Shown here: positions 36,137 to 45,655 of the stretch, piece by piece
Layout of the letters: every line of letters begins with the position of its first letter
Position numbering within the stretch: the stretch's first letter is position 1
From: Chitinophaga fulva
Lineage (GTDB): Bacteria; Bacteroidota; Bacteroidia; Chitinophagales; Chitinophagaceae
Assembly (NCBI RefSeq): GCF_012927205.1
Contig: NZ_JABBGC010000003.1
Location: 1 to 64,000 of the forward strand
Length of the DNA: 64,000 bases
Reading direction: 5' to 3'
Made by a program: the position numbers and the translations under genes
Notes under the pieces: model-generated
The model's database searches: none
What the model saw: only the letters and a program-made list of their open reading frames with translations
What the model was told of the DNA's origin: nothing

Positions 36137-38068
36137 ATGCTCAATTTAACTGCCATCAAAACACCCGGCGTTTATATAGACGAAGTGCCCAGGTTCCCGC
36201 CCTCTATTGCAGCGGTGGAAACAGCCATCCCGGCATTTATCGGGTATACGGAAAAAGCAGACATGCTGAGCCCCGGCGACCTGCACAATACACCAACACG
36301 TATCGGCTCCATCGCCGATTACCAGCTGTATTTCGGCGGACCGGCCAAACCCGTTGTCAACGAAGTGCAGCTCGATCTCAACAATCAGTTCTCCAGTGCC
36401 AAAGTAGATTACCAGTGGTTCCTCTACGATTCACTACGGCTGTTTTACGCCAACGGTGGTGGTGATTGCTACATCGTGTCTGTTGGCCTCTATACCGCCG
36501 GAGCACCGGTCCAAGGCGATATCCAGAATGGTATAGACGCCCTCGTCAAATACGATGAACCTACCATCATCCTCTTCCCCGACGCCGCCACCCTCGCCGG
36601 CACCGCCCTCTATGATCTGCAGGTCTCTACCCTGAAACAGTGCGACGATCTGAAAGACCGGGTAGGCCTCTTCGACCTGAAAAGGACCGATGCACAGGGC
36701 GCGGAATTCCGCGATAAAATAGGCATCAACAATCTCAAATACGGGATGGCCTATACGCCGTGGGTACAGGTGGCGCTCGACAAAAACATCCTGTATGCCG
36801 ATATGGTAGGTAAAATCAAAAAAGCCGGCGTACTCATTCCCTCCCTTAAAAACTTTACGACAGATACCAACGTCCAGAAAGTGATCGACGACCTCGACAA
36901 CCTGGCGGCTGACAATAAAAAAATCAGTACCGAATTCAATACCCTCCTGGGCACGGATAGCCTGGACAGCCTCTTCAATAAAAAAATCAATAAATTCATC
37001 CTCAGCGGTACCGCCACTGACCTTCAGGATGTATTCAAATACCTGCTGGATATTGCCAATACCGTCAATACCCTCGACACTACCACTCCGGCGCCGGGCA
37101 CCCTCAAAAACGCCGATATGGTAGTGAACCTCAAAAACACGGTACTGGCGCTGAAAGACCGCTACACCAACCTGATCAACTATCAGGCTGACCTGAAAGC
37201 GCTGGCTACTCCGGGTTACACCACACAGACCTTCGCCGGCACTGCCACCGCCGACTGGGGCGGTGTATTAGGTGCCGCCGGTACGGCAAACGGTGTACTT
37301 TCCGGCCCTACCGACAAAGCCAAGATGCTCAGTGTGGTCCCCCTCGTGCAGAATGAGTTCTATGCCATTCAAAGCACCATACAGGCAGGCATCCTCGGTG
37401 CAGCGGCCATCCTCGAGAAAGCGAAAAACGACGCCCTCTCTGCCGGATTTCCGCTGTTCAAAAGCATCATCGCAGGCATCAACAACACCAGCATGGCACT
37501 GCCGCCCAGCGGCTCTATCGCAGGCGTGTATGCCCAGGTAGACAATGCCCGCGGCGTATGGAAAGCGCCCGCCAATGTCAGCATACTCGGTACCCCGGAC
37601 GTTATCTACTCCAATAGTGAATTGAATCAGCTGAACGTGGATGTTGTATCCGGCAAATCCGTCAACGCCATCCGCGCCTTCACCGGCAAAGGCACCCTCG
37701 TATATGGCGCCCGTACCCTCGCCGGCAACGACAACGAATGGCGCTACGTCAGCGTAAGGCGTTTCTTCAACATGGTGGAAGAAAGCACTAAAAAGGCCAC
37801 TCTGCAGTTTGTGTTCGAGCCTAATGATGCCAATACCTGGGTAAGGGTGCAGGCGATGATCGAAAATTTCCTGCTCACCCTCTGGCGCCAGGGTGCCCTG
37901 CAAGGCGCTACCCCCGATAAAGCATTCTATGTGGCCGTCGGCCTCGGTAAAACGATGACGGCACAGGATATCCTCAACGGCTTCATGATCATCGAAATAG
38001 GAATGGCCGCTGTAAGACCCGCAGAATTTATTATCCTGCGCTTCTCCCATATCCTGCCACAAGCTTAA
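36137..38068 (+). CDS. Contractile sheath protein with large inserted domain
   Basis: A 643-aa tail-sheath protein. The N terminus, TPGVYIDEVPRFPPSIAAV followed by AIPAFIGYTEKAD, is the donor arm and first domain of gpFI/Afp-type sheaths. The C terminus (NDNEWRYVSVRRFFNMVEES, FEPNDANTWVRVQAMIENFL, RPAEFIILRFSH) is the conserved inner domain that wraps the tube. Residues about 232-455 are extra and mostly helical (VQKVIDDLDNLAADNKKIST, VVNLKNTVLALKDRYTNLIN), interrupting the region between YGMAYTPW and GVYAQVDNARGVWKAPAN. It is the only sheath gene here, whereas Afp and PVC carry three. The insertion should project outwards and change the particle surface. Confidence 0.93.
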   Translation: MLNLTAIKTPGVYIDEVPRFPPSIAAVETAIPAFIGYTEKADMLSPGDLHNTPTRIGSIADYQLYFGGPAKPVVNEVQLDLNNQFSSAKVDYQWFLYDSLRLFYANGGGDCYIVSVGLYTAGAPVQGDIQNGIDALVKYDEPTIILFPDAATLAGTALYDLQVSTLKQCDDLKDRVGLFDLKRTDAQGAEFRDKIGINNLKYGMAYTPWVQVALDKNILYADMVGKIKKAGVLIPSLKNFTTDTNVQKVIDDLDNLAADNKKISTEFNTLLGTDSLDSLFNKKINKFILSGTATDLQDVFKYLLDIANTVNTLDTTTPAPGTLKNADMVVNLKNTVLALKDRYTNLINYQADLKALATPGYTTQTFAGTATADWGGVLGAAGTANGVLSGPTDKAKMLSVVPLVQNEFYAIQSTIQAGILGAAAILEKAKNDALSAGFPLFKSIIAGINNTSMALPPSGSIAGVYAQVDNARGVWKAPANVSILGTPDVIYSNSELNQLNVDVVSGKSVNAIRAFTGKGTLVYGARTLAGNDNEWRYVSVRRFFNMVEESTKKATLQFVFEPNDANTWVRVQAMIENFLLTLWRQGALQGATPDKAFYVAVGLGKTMTAQDILNGFMIIEIGMAAVRPAEFIILRFSHILPQA

Positions 38069-38099
38069 TCCATCTTTTCACAATTAAAACCTTACCACA

Positions 38100-38531
38100 A
38101 TGGCTGAATATCCAATTCCTAAATTCCATTTTGAAGTCAAATGGGGAGACACCACGATCGGCTTCACGGAAGTCACCGGTCTCGACAGACAGGTAGATGT
38201 CATCGAATACCGAGAAGGACAAAGCAAAGACTATAACAAAGTAAAAATGCCGGGCCTGCAGAAAAGCAGCAACATCACCATGAAACGCGGCACCTTCCCC
38301 AATAAAACCGAATACTTCGACTGGTTTAAGGAAGTCAACAACCTCGGTAAAATAGAACGGCGCACCATCACTATCAAACTGCTGAACGAAGTGCATCAGC
38401 CGGTGTTCACCTGGTCCGTACTCAACGCCTTCCCGGTGAAAGTACAGGCCAGCGACCTGAAAGCAGATGCCAACGAGATAGCAGTGGAAACAATAGAAAT
38501 CGCGCACGAAGGAATCAGCCTGGTCAAATAA
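38100..38531 (+). CDS. Inner tube protein 1 (gp19/Hcp-like)
   Basis: A 143-aa tube subunit of the T4 gp19-like family (Afp1/Pvc1 type). Typical segments: FHFEVKWGDTTIGFTEVTGL, MKRGTFPNKTEYFDWFKEVN, RRTITIKLLNEVHQPVFTW and ETIEIAHEGISL at the end. These hexameric beta-barrel rings stack to form the tube that is driven out upon contraction and can hold cargo in its lumen. It follows the sheath gene by 31 bp and precedes a second, diverged tube gene. This shorter one is the better candidate for the repeating main tube. Confidence 0.93.
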   Translation: MAEYPIPKFHFEVKWGDTTIGFTEVTGLDRQVDVIEYREGQSKDYNKVKMPGLQKSSNITMKRGTFPNKTEYFDWFKEVNNLGKIERRTITIKLLNEVHQPVFTWSVLNAFPVKVQASDLKADANEIAVETIEIAHEGISLVK

Positions 38532-38565
38532 CCAAATTTCAAAATCAATAAATCTCCAAATTTCT

Positions 38566-39009
38566 ATGGCTGGTTACTACCCACCGGTAGGCTTCCACTT
38601 CAAAGTGGAGTTTACCGGCCTCGGCAAAAGTGACAACGATACCCGCTTTCAGGCTGTCACCGGCCTCACGGTGGAATATGAAACAGAAACCGTGAAAGAA
38701 GGCGGCGAAAACAGGTTTGAACATACCCTGCCCGTGAGGACCAAATACCCCGACCTCACACTCAAAAGAGGCATGCTGCTCACCGATTCGAAAATATTCG
38801 ACTGGTGTATGAAAGCCTTTCAGGACAGGGAGTTCACACCTTCCGATATCGTTATCACGCTGCTCAACCATGAGCATGAGCCTATCCGTACATGGAACGT
38901 TGCGCAGGCCTGGCCTAAAAAATGGTCCATCACGGAACTCAACGCTGAAACCAGTTCTATTGTGATAGAAAGCCTGGACCTCCGGTACCGGTTTTTTACC
39001 GTCAGCTAA
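38566..39009 (+). CDS. Inner tube protein 2 (gp19-like), likely initiator
   Basis: A 147-aa paralogue of the preceding tube protein with the same framework: FHFKVEFTGLGKSDNDTRFQ, LTLKRGMLLTDSKIFDWCMK, DIVITLLNHEHEPIRTWNV, SIVIESLDLRYRF. In Afp/PVC particles a second tube protein (Afp5/Pvc5) makes the first ring between the spike hub and the main tube. Position next to the baseplate genes fits that role. It differs widely from tube protein 1, so this is an old duplication and not a recent copy. Confidence 0.9.
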   Translation: MAGYYPPVGFHFKVEFTGLGKSDNDTRFQAVTGLTVEYETETVKEGGENRFEHTLPVRTKYPDLTLKRGMLLTDSKIFDWCMKAFQDREFTPSDIVITLLNHEHEPIRTWNVAQAWPKKWSITELNAETSSIVIESLDLRYRFFTVS

Positions 39010-39020
39010 AAAATACTGCT

Positions 39021-39218
39021 ATGCCCATCCAGATACGGGAATTACATATCCGGGTGGTGGTCAACGCCGGCGAAAGCCCACCCGGCAGCACTGCTGCCAC
39101 CGGTGGTGGCGGCAACCAGCAACCACCGCCCGACAAGGCTGATGCCGATAAAGACCTAATCATCGCGGAATGCGTGGAGCAGGTAATGGCAGTGCTGCGC
39201 GATAAACTGGAGAAATAA
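39021..39218 (+). CDS. DUF5908 small eCIS protein
   Basis: A 65-aa protein starting MPIQIRELHIRVVVN, the hallmark of DUF5908 proteins found in contractile-injection loci, then a Gly/Pro/Gln-rich linker (GGGGNQQPPPDKAD) and a C-terminal helix (LIIAECVEQVMAVLRDKLEK). Packed between the second tube gene (11 bp) and the LysM-type gene (23 bp). Its function in the particle is not established; the two-part layout would suit a small clip or assembly peptide. Confidence 0.85.
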   Translation: MPIQIRELHIRVVVNAGESPPGSTAATGGGGNQQPPPDKADADKDLIIAECVEQVMAVLRDKLEK

Positions 39219-39241
39219 TCCCGCGTTAAATCAATAACCCC

Positions 39242-39928
39242 ATGAGTGTCGACAAAGGCAAACTGGAGAAAGTAAAGATCATCGCATATAAAAAGCCTGA
39301 AATGGACGATGCGTCCAAAACAGGTGACTTTGATGCGTTCATCAATCCCGAAAGCTACCAGTTGAACTATAAGATCGAATACAGCGAAGGACAGGGACAA
39401 GGCACCAGTGGCAAACAACAGAAGTTCAAAGCCATCGCACCGGATGAACTGGCCCTCGAACTGATGTTCGATTCCACCGGTATCGCCGATGATCAGCCAC
39501 GAGCCGATATATGGGACGATATCAAAAAGTTCAAAAAACTGCTGACAGACTATGAGGGAGATGCACATGAACCCCGGCACTTCCGGGTAATATGGGGGCC
39601 AATGGCATTTGCAGGCAGGCTCACTTCCCTCAACATCACCTTCAAACTGTTTAAGCCCGACGGACGCCCCATTCGTGCTGTCGCCAAGGTTACCTTCAAA
39701 AGCAGCATTGACGACAAAAAACGGGTGGCCAAGGAAGATCCGCTGTCTCCCGATCTGACGCATCAACGTACGGTGGCCAATGGCGACCATCTGTCGCTCA
39801 TGAGCTTCCGGCAATACGAAGATCCGTCCTACTACTTTCAGCTGGCCCGCGCCAACAACCTCACCAATTTCAGGAAACTGATACCAGGTACCGTCATTAA
39901 CTTTTTACCTCTGGAAGATGCCCGATAA
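39242..39928 (+). CDS. LysM-type tube/baseplate connector (Afp7-like)
   Basis: A 228-aa protein of the CIS tube-protein/gp53-like group. The N-terminal part (DFDAFINPESYQLNYKIEYS, LALELMFDSTGI) and the middle HFRVIWGPMAFAGRLTSLNI are typical. The C-terminal 50 residues form a LysM-like module (GDHLSLMSFRQYEDPSYYFQ, NNLTNFRKLIPGTVINFLP). In related particles it joins the spike hub to the first tube ring and baseplate. Its last 11 bp overlap the VgrG-like gene, so the two are translationally coupled. Confidence 0.9.
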   Translation: MSVDKGKLEKVKIIAYKKPEMDDASKTGDFDAFINPESYQLNYKIEYSEGQGQGTSGKQQKFKAIAPDELALELMFDSTGIADDQPRADIWDDIKKFKKLLTDYEGDAHEPRHFRVIWGPMAFAGRLTSLNITFKLFKPDGRPIRAVAKVTFKSSIDDKKRVAKEDPLSPDLTHQRTVANGDHLSLMSFRQYEDPSYYFQLARANNLTNFRKLIPGTVINFLPLEDAR

Positions 39929-41642
39929 CCGCGAGATACAAACCAAGGGAACACCCTCTGTGACTACCGTCACCGTCCTTTCCGGCGGCCAGGAAGTGCC
40001 ACGCTCCTACCCGATCGCATCGGTGATGGTCAACAAGGAAGTGAACCGGATCCCCGCCGCCACCCTGATCTACCAGGACGGAGAAGCATCCAAACAAACA
40101 TTCGCGCTCTCCGACACCGATCTCTTTATTCCCGGTAAAGAGATAGAAATCAAGGTCGGCTATGGCGGTAAGGATGAAAGCATCTTCAAAGGCATCGTGA
40201 TACGCAATAGCATCAAAGTGCGCAAAAACATATCCCTGTTCACGATTGAATGCCGGGATAAAGTATTTGCAGCCTCCATCACACCACAGGAGAAATACTA
40301 CAAAGACCAGAAAGACAAGGAAGTCATGGAAGATATCCTTTCTGCCTGGAGCATGCAGAAAGAGGTCGGTACGACCACCTACAAACATCCGGGGCTGGTA
40401 CAGTATCATCTGACTGACTGGGACTTCCTCCTGGAAAGGGCTACAGCCAATGGCTTGCTGATAGCCATAGACGACGGCAAAGCTACCATCAAAGCACCGG
40501 ACCTGAGTCAGCAGCCGGCGGAAACCATCCAATATGGTTCCTCCCTACTGGAACTGGACCTTGAAATGGATGCACGTACACAACCCGCCGGACTGAAAAG
40601 TTACTTATGGGATTATGCCAGTCAACAGCTTACCCCTGTTGAAGCGAAAGAACCAACCGGCACACTGGGTGGTAACATCAACGCCAAAGATCTCGCTAAA
40701 AGCATCAAAACAAAAGATACGGAACTGAAATTCAACAATAAGATCAGCAGTGCCGAACTGCAGCCCGCTACAGACGGTATGCTGCAACAAGCGCGCCTGT
40801 CACGGATTACCGGTCGCGCCAATTTCCAGGGCACGCCGAAAATAAAACCCGGCAATATCGTGGCGCTGAAAGGGGTCGGCAAACGTTTTGAAGGCAACGC
40901 ATTCGTTTCCGGTGTCCGTCACCAGATCGTGAAAGGCAACTGGACCACTGATATTCAAATCGGTTTTCAGCCCCCCGTTCCGGCAGGCCCGCAGGCGCCT
41001 GCATCCCGTATCACCTCATTGCAGGTAGGCGTTGTCACACAACTGGAAAATGATCCTGAGGGAGAAGACCGCATCAAAGTCACCCTTCCCTTCATCAACA
41101 GCAAGGAAGACGGTATGTGGGCGCGTATCAGCACCCTCGATGCCGGCAAACAAAGAGGCTCTTTCTTCCGGCCGGAAAAAAACGATGAAGTGCTGGTCAG
41201 CTTCATAGATGGGAACCCCAACTACCCCGTAGTACTGGGAGGCCTCAACAGCAGCGCGTTGCCCGCTCCGCTCAAAGCCTCCGACGACAACGACGAGAAA
41301 GGGCTGGTGACACGCAGCCAGATGAAAATGATTTTTAACGACAAGAAAAAAAGCTTCCAGCTGGATACGCCCTCGGGCAAAAAATTCACGTTGTCGGAAG
41401 ATGCAGACATCCTCCAACTGGAAGATGAACACGGCAATAAAATCACGATGAACAGCAGCGGTATCAGCATCGAAAGCCCCAAGGACATCTCCTTCAAAGC
41501 TACCGGCGCTATGACCGTAGAAGGCAAAACAGCAGACGTAAAAGCTTCTATGGGCTTTAAAGCCGATGGCGGCGGCGGTTGTGAGCTGGCAGCAGGCAAC
41601 GGCATGACAAGCGTCAAAGGAGGAATGGTAAAAATAAACTGA
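39918..41642 (+). CDS. VgrG-like spike/hub protein (Afp8-like)
   Basis: A 574-aa gp27-gp5 fusion forming the trimeric hub and needle. The N-terminal phage-GPD/hub domain is at about residues 10-350 (PIASVMVNKEVNRIPAATLI, AIDDGKATIKAP). The OB-fold is at about 365-455 (DRIKVTLPFINSKEDGMWAR, NDEVLVSFIDGNPNYPVVLG). A beta-helical needle follows (HGNKITMNSSGISIESPKD, GAMTVEGKTADVKASMG), ending plainly in KGGMVKIN with no effector extension. The end should carry the PAAR tip. It follows the LysM gene with an 11-bp overlap and is 5 bp before the gp25-like gene. Confidence 0.93.
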   Translation: MPDNREIQTKGTPSVTTVTVLSGGQEVPRSYPIASVMVNKEVNRIPAATLIYQDGEASKQTFALSDTDLFIPGKEIEIKVGYGGKDESIFKGIVIRNSIKVRKNISLFTIECRDKVFAASITPQEKYYKDQKDKEVMEDILSAWSMQKEVGTTTYKHPGLVQYHLTDWDFLLERATANGLLIAIDDGKATIKAPDLSQQPAETIQYGSSLLELDLEMDARTQPAGLKSYLWDYASQQLTPVEAKEPTGTLGGNINAKDLAKSIKTKDTELKFNNKISSAELQPATDGMLQQARLSRITGRANFQGTPKIKPGNIVALKGVGKRFEGNAFVSGVRHQIVKGNWTTDIQIGFQPPVPAGPQAPASRITSLQVGVVTQLENDPEGEDRIKVTLPFINSKEDGMWARISTLDAGKQRGSFFRPEKNDEVLVSFIDGNPNYPVVLGGLNSSALPAPLKASDDNDEKGLVTRSQMKMIFNDKKKSFQLDTPSGKKFTLSEDADILQLEDEHGNKITMNSSGISIESPKDISFKATGAMTVEGKTADVKASMGFKADGGGGCELAAGNGMTSVKGGMVKIN

Positions 41643-41647
41643 CACAC

Positions 41648-42094
41648 ATGGACAACAACAGCTTTCTGGGCAGAGGCTGGAGCTTCCCGCCCGCCTTCAA
41701 TAAATACGGCACCGTTGCCATGCTTGAAGATGTAGACGACATCTACAGCAGCCTGCATATATTACTGACCACCGCCACCGGCGAGCGGATCATGCAGCCC
41801 CGCTATGGATGCGATATGCAGGAATTCGTATTTGAACCGATGGACACCGGCCAGAAAACACTGATGCTCGAAAAAGTGGAAACAGCCATCCTTTTCTACG
41901 AACCGCGCATCAAAGTCGAAAACCTCGAAATTGACGGCAGCAACGAATGGCAGGGTATCGTATACATCAAAATAGATTTTATCGTGAAAACATCCAATTC
42001 ACGGTTCAACTATGTGTTCCCCTTCTATATCAAGGAAGGTACCGAGATACCCAACTTCTTATATACCACCCCCAATATCACTGATACTTTGTAA
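41648..42094 (+). CDS. gp25/GPW-like baseplate wedge protein (Afp9-like)
   Basis: A 148-aa baseplate protein of the gp25 family that starts sheath assembly. The family core LTTATGERIMQPRYGCDMQE is clear at about residues 37-56, followed by FVFEPMD, VETAILFYEPRIKVENLEID, and a C-terminal IYIKIDFIVKTSN strand pair. The EPR-type motif (YEPR) that locks into the sheath is present. It lies between the spike and the large baseplate-J genes with gaps of 5 and 9 bp. Confidence 0.93.
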   Translation: MDNNSFLGRGWSFPPAFNKYGTVAMLEDVDDIYSSLHILLTTATGERIMQPRYGCDMQEFVFEPMDTGQKTLMLEKVETAILFYEPRIKVENLEIDGSNEWQGIVYIKIDFIVKTSNSRFNYVFPFYIKEGTEIPNFLYTTPNITDTL

Positions 42095-42103
42095 ACCACT
42101 ATT

Positions 42104-45100
42104 ATGTCACAGGATTGCCCGTTGGTATTGGACCCTTTATTTATTCCGGGAAGCGGCACTTCCCAGCAGGACAGGCAGTTGCCTGCGCTTGACCCTGCCT
42201 ATGCCCCGGTGGACGAACACAGCACCGCCGATCACCTCGTGTTCACACAGAAACTATCCGCGTTCCTGCTGTTCATCAACAACGACAATAACAGCGATGG
42301 CACTACCTGGGAAAGTTTCTTCAACAAAGATATTTCCACCCAGCTGTCACTGATCGTCACACAGCAGACCAGCGACTTCGCCGATACCCTGAAAAAATTC
42401 CTGCAGCCATTGCAGGAAGGCACAGCACCCCTGGCCCAGGCCAAAAACTTTTACGGGAAAATATTCAGCGCCCTGTTCTCCCTCGCCTGGCAGATAGAGA
42501 ACATGCGGGCACAGTTGCCCGATACCCTGCTGCTGAAAGCCGTAGTGCAATCCCTGATCACCACCCGCCTCAAAGACCAGCTCAAAAAGCTGCTGGCCTA
42601 TTACAACAAGGCCGTCACTGACGGGCTGATCAACCCCAACGCCAATATCTATACGAATATATTCGGTACCGTGTCAGAAGACGCCGACATAGCAGCAGGA
42701 CATAGTCTCCCGGCCATCTGGAACAGTACCATCACGGTGGACCCGGACATTTACAGCCCGGCGACCACCAAAATTAAAAAGCTCTATTTCGCCGCTAATC
42801 ACAACTTCTTCAAAAGCGCGATCGATGTCTTTATCAAAGCCATCGTCAAAATAACGGCTGCTGCCGCACAGGAATTGCAAGACACGCTTGGAGAGTGGGA
42901 CAGCCACGAGCCACACAACGCGTTGTTCCTCGCTTTCCTGAAACTGTTGCAGTTCTCCCGTACACAGCTCAACGAACTCACTCAAAGACACCTGGAACTG
43001 TATTACCAGGAGATACTGCGCCTGCGGAAAAAGCAGCCCGTTCCGGATAAGGTGTTCATGACCTTTGCCCTCGCCCGATTCGCCGATGAATACCTGCTGC
43101 CCAAAGGCAGCCAGCTGAAAGCCGGGAAATTCCCCGACGGCAGCGACGCCTGCTACGCTACAGATGCCGACCTGGCCATCAACACCGCCACCATCAGCGA
43201 TATGCGCAGCGTATATGTATGCCCGGTGGAAGATGTCAACCCGGCTGTTTCCAAAAACCGCGTGTACGCATCACCGTTACCCGCCAGTAAAGATGGCAAC
43301 GGTCTGCCTTTTGACAACCCGAATACGCCCTGGCATCCCTTTGCCAATAAAAAACTGGCAGACTACACCCAGGTGCAGCAGGTGAACATGCCGGTGGCAC
43401 ATATCGGCTTCGCATTTGCCTCCCACTACCTTTTCCTGCGGGAAGGCAATCGTACCATCACCCTCAGCGTTGCCACCAGCAGCCCTGTCACCGGTCTGAA
43501 TGCAGCCGATTTTATAGCGGCTGTCACCACCGCCGCGGGATGGACGCCCCTTGCTATCACAGGCCTCGCAGCTGCCGCCACTGGCAACGGCTTTGTGCTC
43601 ACCTGCTCCATGGCCGCCACCCTCCCTGGTACCGTGCCTTTCAATAAAGCCATACACCAGGCAGCCTTCGATACCACCGACCCGGTGCTGCGTATCCTGC
43701 TCAGTGACAATACCAGCGCAACTTCTGCGTGGGCGAAGCTGAAAGACACGGTCATCACCGGTTACACGCTGGAAGTAACCGTGGACAAAGTCAAAAATAT
43801 CCACGTTCAAACGGATACCGGCGTCATGGACCCCTCCAAACCATTCCTGCCTTTCAATGCGGTGCCCGCCCCCGGCGCCATGCTGATGCTGGGATGTGAT
43901 GAGATATTTCAGAAAAACAACGCCCGCGTAACGCCCATGTTTATGTGGAAGCAGGGCACGGAACATGATTTCGGCGAATCACCGCAGCTATATATCCTGC
44001 GGCATAACGACGGATGGAAGATTATCCGTCACCCGCTGGATATCTTCGACGCTGATATCAACGGTCTGCTACATAACAAACCCAGAGAACATTTTTATAT
44101 CGACGATAAAACCCAAATAGCACCGGTTTACAGTAACCTGAATACACCTTACTCTCCCGCCAGCACCACAGGGTTTGTGCGGTACAATCTCACCACCGAC
44201 CTGGGCTATCAGACCAGCCTCGCGCAACGGATGGCCTACCTTACAAAAGCAGCCAACGGCGGTGATCTCACCAGTGTGCCCACGGGGTTGTTTACCCCGC
44301 CCACCCTACAGGAGATGTACCTCCAGTATGTGGCAGACACACAAACCGAAGCGACTTTCTTTCATGTATATCCTTTCGGGGAGAAACAAACGCCTGTCGG
44401 CTATCACCTGCTGCCGCAATTCCTGCACGATGTCACCGCCAACAAACCCAGTCTGGCAGAATTTTACCTGGGACTTCAGCATTTCCTGCCCCCCAGGCAG
44501 GTGACCTTGCTGTTCCAGATAGATGAAAGCACCGCCAACCCGCTGGTAAGCAAACCAGACAACCAGGTACGGTGGCATTACCTGAAAAACGACGAATGGA
44601 TAGCCTTTGACAACGCGGCCGTGGCCGACGGTACCGATAACCTGATACGCAGCGGCATCATCGCCTTTAACATCCCAAGGGAAGCAGGCCTGGGCCACCA
44701 CGTCATGCCCGACCAGCAGTACTGGCTGAAAGCCACCATCGCGGAGGCAGACGAGGCGGTTTGTAAAACGGTGTCTATCGTCACTCAGGCCGTATCCGCC
44801 ACTTTTGTGCCCGGTACGGACCTCACGCAGACACTGGCTTCACCCCTGCCGGCAGGCACTATCGCTAAACTGGCCACCCCTCAACCGGAGATCAAAACGG
44901 TAACACAGCCTTTTTCTTCCTTCGGCGGTACGCCGCAGGAATCCAGCCAGCAGTTCTATATCCGCTGCAGCGAACAACTGCGGCACAAAGGGCGCAGTGT
45001 CAACAAATGGGACTATGAGCACCTCGTGTTGCAACAGTTCCCGAACCTCTACCGCGCCAAATGTATTCCGCATACCCGATTCGAAAACGGCATTTACAAC

Positions 45101-45637
45101 GAAATGGCGCCGGGGCATGTAACGGTGATCACCATCCCCTCCCTGTTGCAACGCAATGGCATTGACCCGTTGCGGCCTTTTACCTACATGAGCGACCTGC
45201 AACGGGTGAAAGAATATCTCCAGAAACTGGTATCGCCCTTCGTTCACCTGCACATCTGCAATCCGGATTATGAACAGGTACGCGTAGAAGCCAAAGTATG
45301 TTTCTTCCCGCAATATGATGAGACAATGTTCACCCATCAGTTAAAGGAAGAAATCACCCGTTTCCTCGCGCCCTGGGCTTATACCGACGGAGCGGACCTG
45401 CGGTTTGAGAACAGGATCACCAATGCGATGATCGTCAACTTCATGGAAAAAAGATACTATGTCGACTATGTGACAGACGTAAAACTTTATCACGCCGGCA
45501 TATTAAAAGATATTATCACGCCCGACCGGCAATCAGCCATCATTGTACCGGTAAAGGCCACAGACCACGTGATCACGCCCATCCCCGCCAAAGCTGCTGC
45601 TGTGGTGGATAATGGACCGGATTGCGGATGCGCATAA
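42104..45637 (+). CDS. Baseplate J-like protein (Afp11-like), very large
   Basis: An 1177-aa baseplate wedge protein. The N-terminal 330 residues are helical (HLVFTQKLSAFLLFINNDNN, LLYYQEILRLRKKQ-type segments). The middle is beta-rich with a discrete module around 430-600, and the conserved baseplate-J/gp47 end lies at about 965-1150 (NKWDYEHLVLQQFPNLYRAK, GHVTVITIPSL, LVSPFVHLHICNPDYEQVRV, NAMIVNFMEKRYYVDYVTDV). The last residues are DNGPDCGCA, a cysteine tail. It is larger than Afp11-type proteins of Gammaproteobacteria. 18 bp separate it from the second wedge gene. Confidence 0.88.
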   Translation: MSQDCPLVLDPLFIPGSGTSQQDRQLPALDPAYAPVDEHSTADHLVFTQKLSAFLLFINNDNNSDGTTWESFFNKDISTQLSLIVTQQTSDFADTLKKFLQPLQEGTAPLAQAKNFYGKIFSALFSLAWQIENMRAQLPDTLLLKAVVQSLITTRLKDQLKKLLAYYNKAVTDGLINPNANIYTNIFGTVSEDADIAAGHSLPAIWNSTITVDPDIYSPATTKIKKLYFAANHNFFKSAIDVFIKAIVKITAAAAQELQDTLGEWDSHEPHNALFLAFLKLLQFSRTQLNELTQRHLELYYQEILRLRKKQPVPDKVFMTFALARFADEYLLPKGSQLKAGKFPDGSDACYATDADLAINTATISDMRSVYVCPVEDVNPAVSKNRVYASPLPASKDGNGLPFDNPNTPWHPFANKKLADYTQVQQVNMPVAHIGFAFASHYLFLREGNRTITLSVATSSPVTGLNAADFIAAVTTAAGWTPLAITGLAAAATGNGFVLTCSMAATLPGTVPFNKAIHQAAFDTTDPVLRILLSDNTSATSAWAKLKDTVITGYTLEVTVDKVKNIHVQTDTGVMDPSKPFLPFNAVPAPGAMLMLGCDEIFQKNNARVTPMFMWKQGTEHDFGESPQLYILRHNDGWKIIRHPLDIFDADINGLLHNKPREHFYIDDKTQIAPVYSNLNTPYSPASTTGFVRYNLTTDLGYQTSLAQRMAYLTKAANGGDLTSVPTGLFTPPTLQEMYLQYVADTQTEATFFHVYPFGEKQTPVGYHLLPQFLHDVTANKPSLAEFYLGLQHFLPPRQVTLLFQIDESTANPLVSKPDNQVRWHYLKNDEWIAFDNAAVADGTDNLIRSGIIAFNIPREAGLGHHVMPDQQYWLKATIAEADEAVCKTVSIVTQAVSATFVPGTDLTQTLASPLPAGTIAKLATPQPEIKTVTQPFSSFGGTPQESSQQFYIRCSEQLRHKGRSVNKWDYEHLVLQQFPNLYRAKCIPHTRFENGIYNEMAPGHVTVITIPSLLQRNGIDPLRPFTYMSDLQRVKEYLQKLVSPFVHLHICNPDYEQVRVEAKVCFFPQYDETMFTHQLKEEITRFLAPWAYTDGADLRFENRITNAMIVNFMEKRYYVDYVTDVKLYHAGILKDIITPDRQSAIIVPVKATDHVITPIPAKAAAVVDNGPDCGCA

Positions 45638-45655
45638 AGCACAAGTCATTGTATC

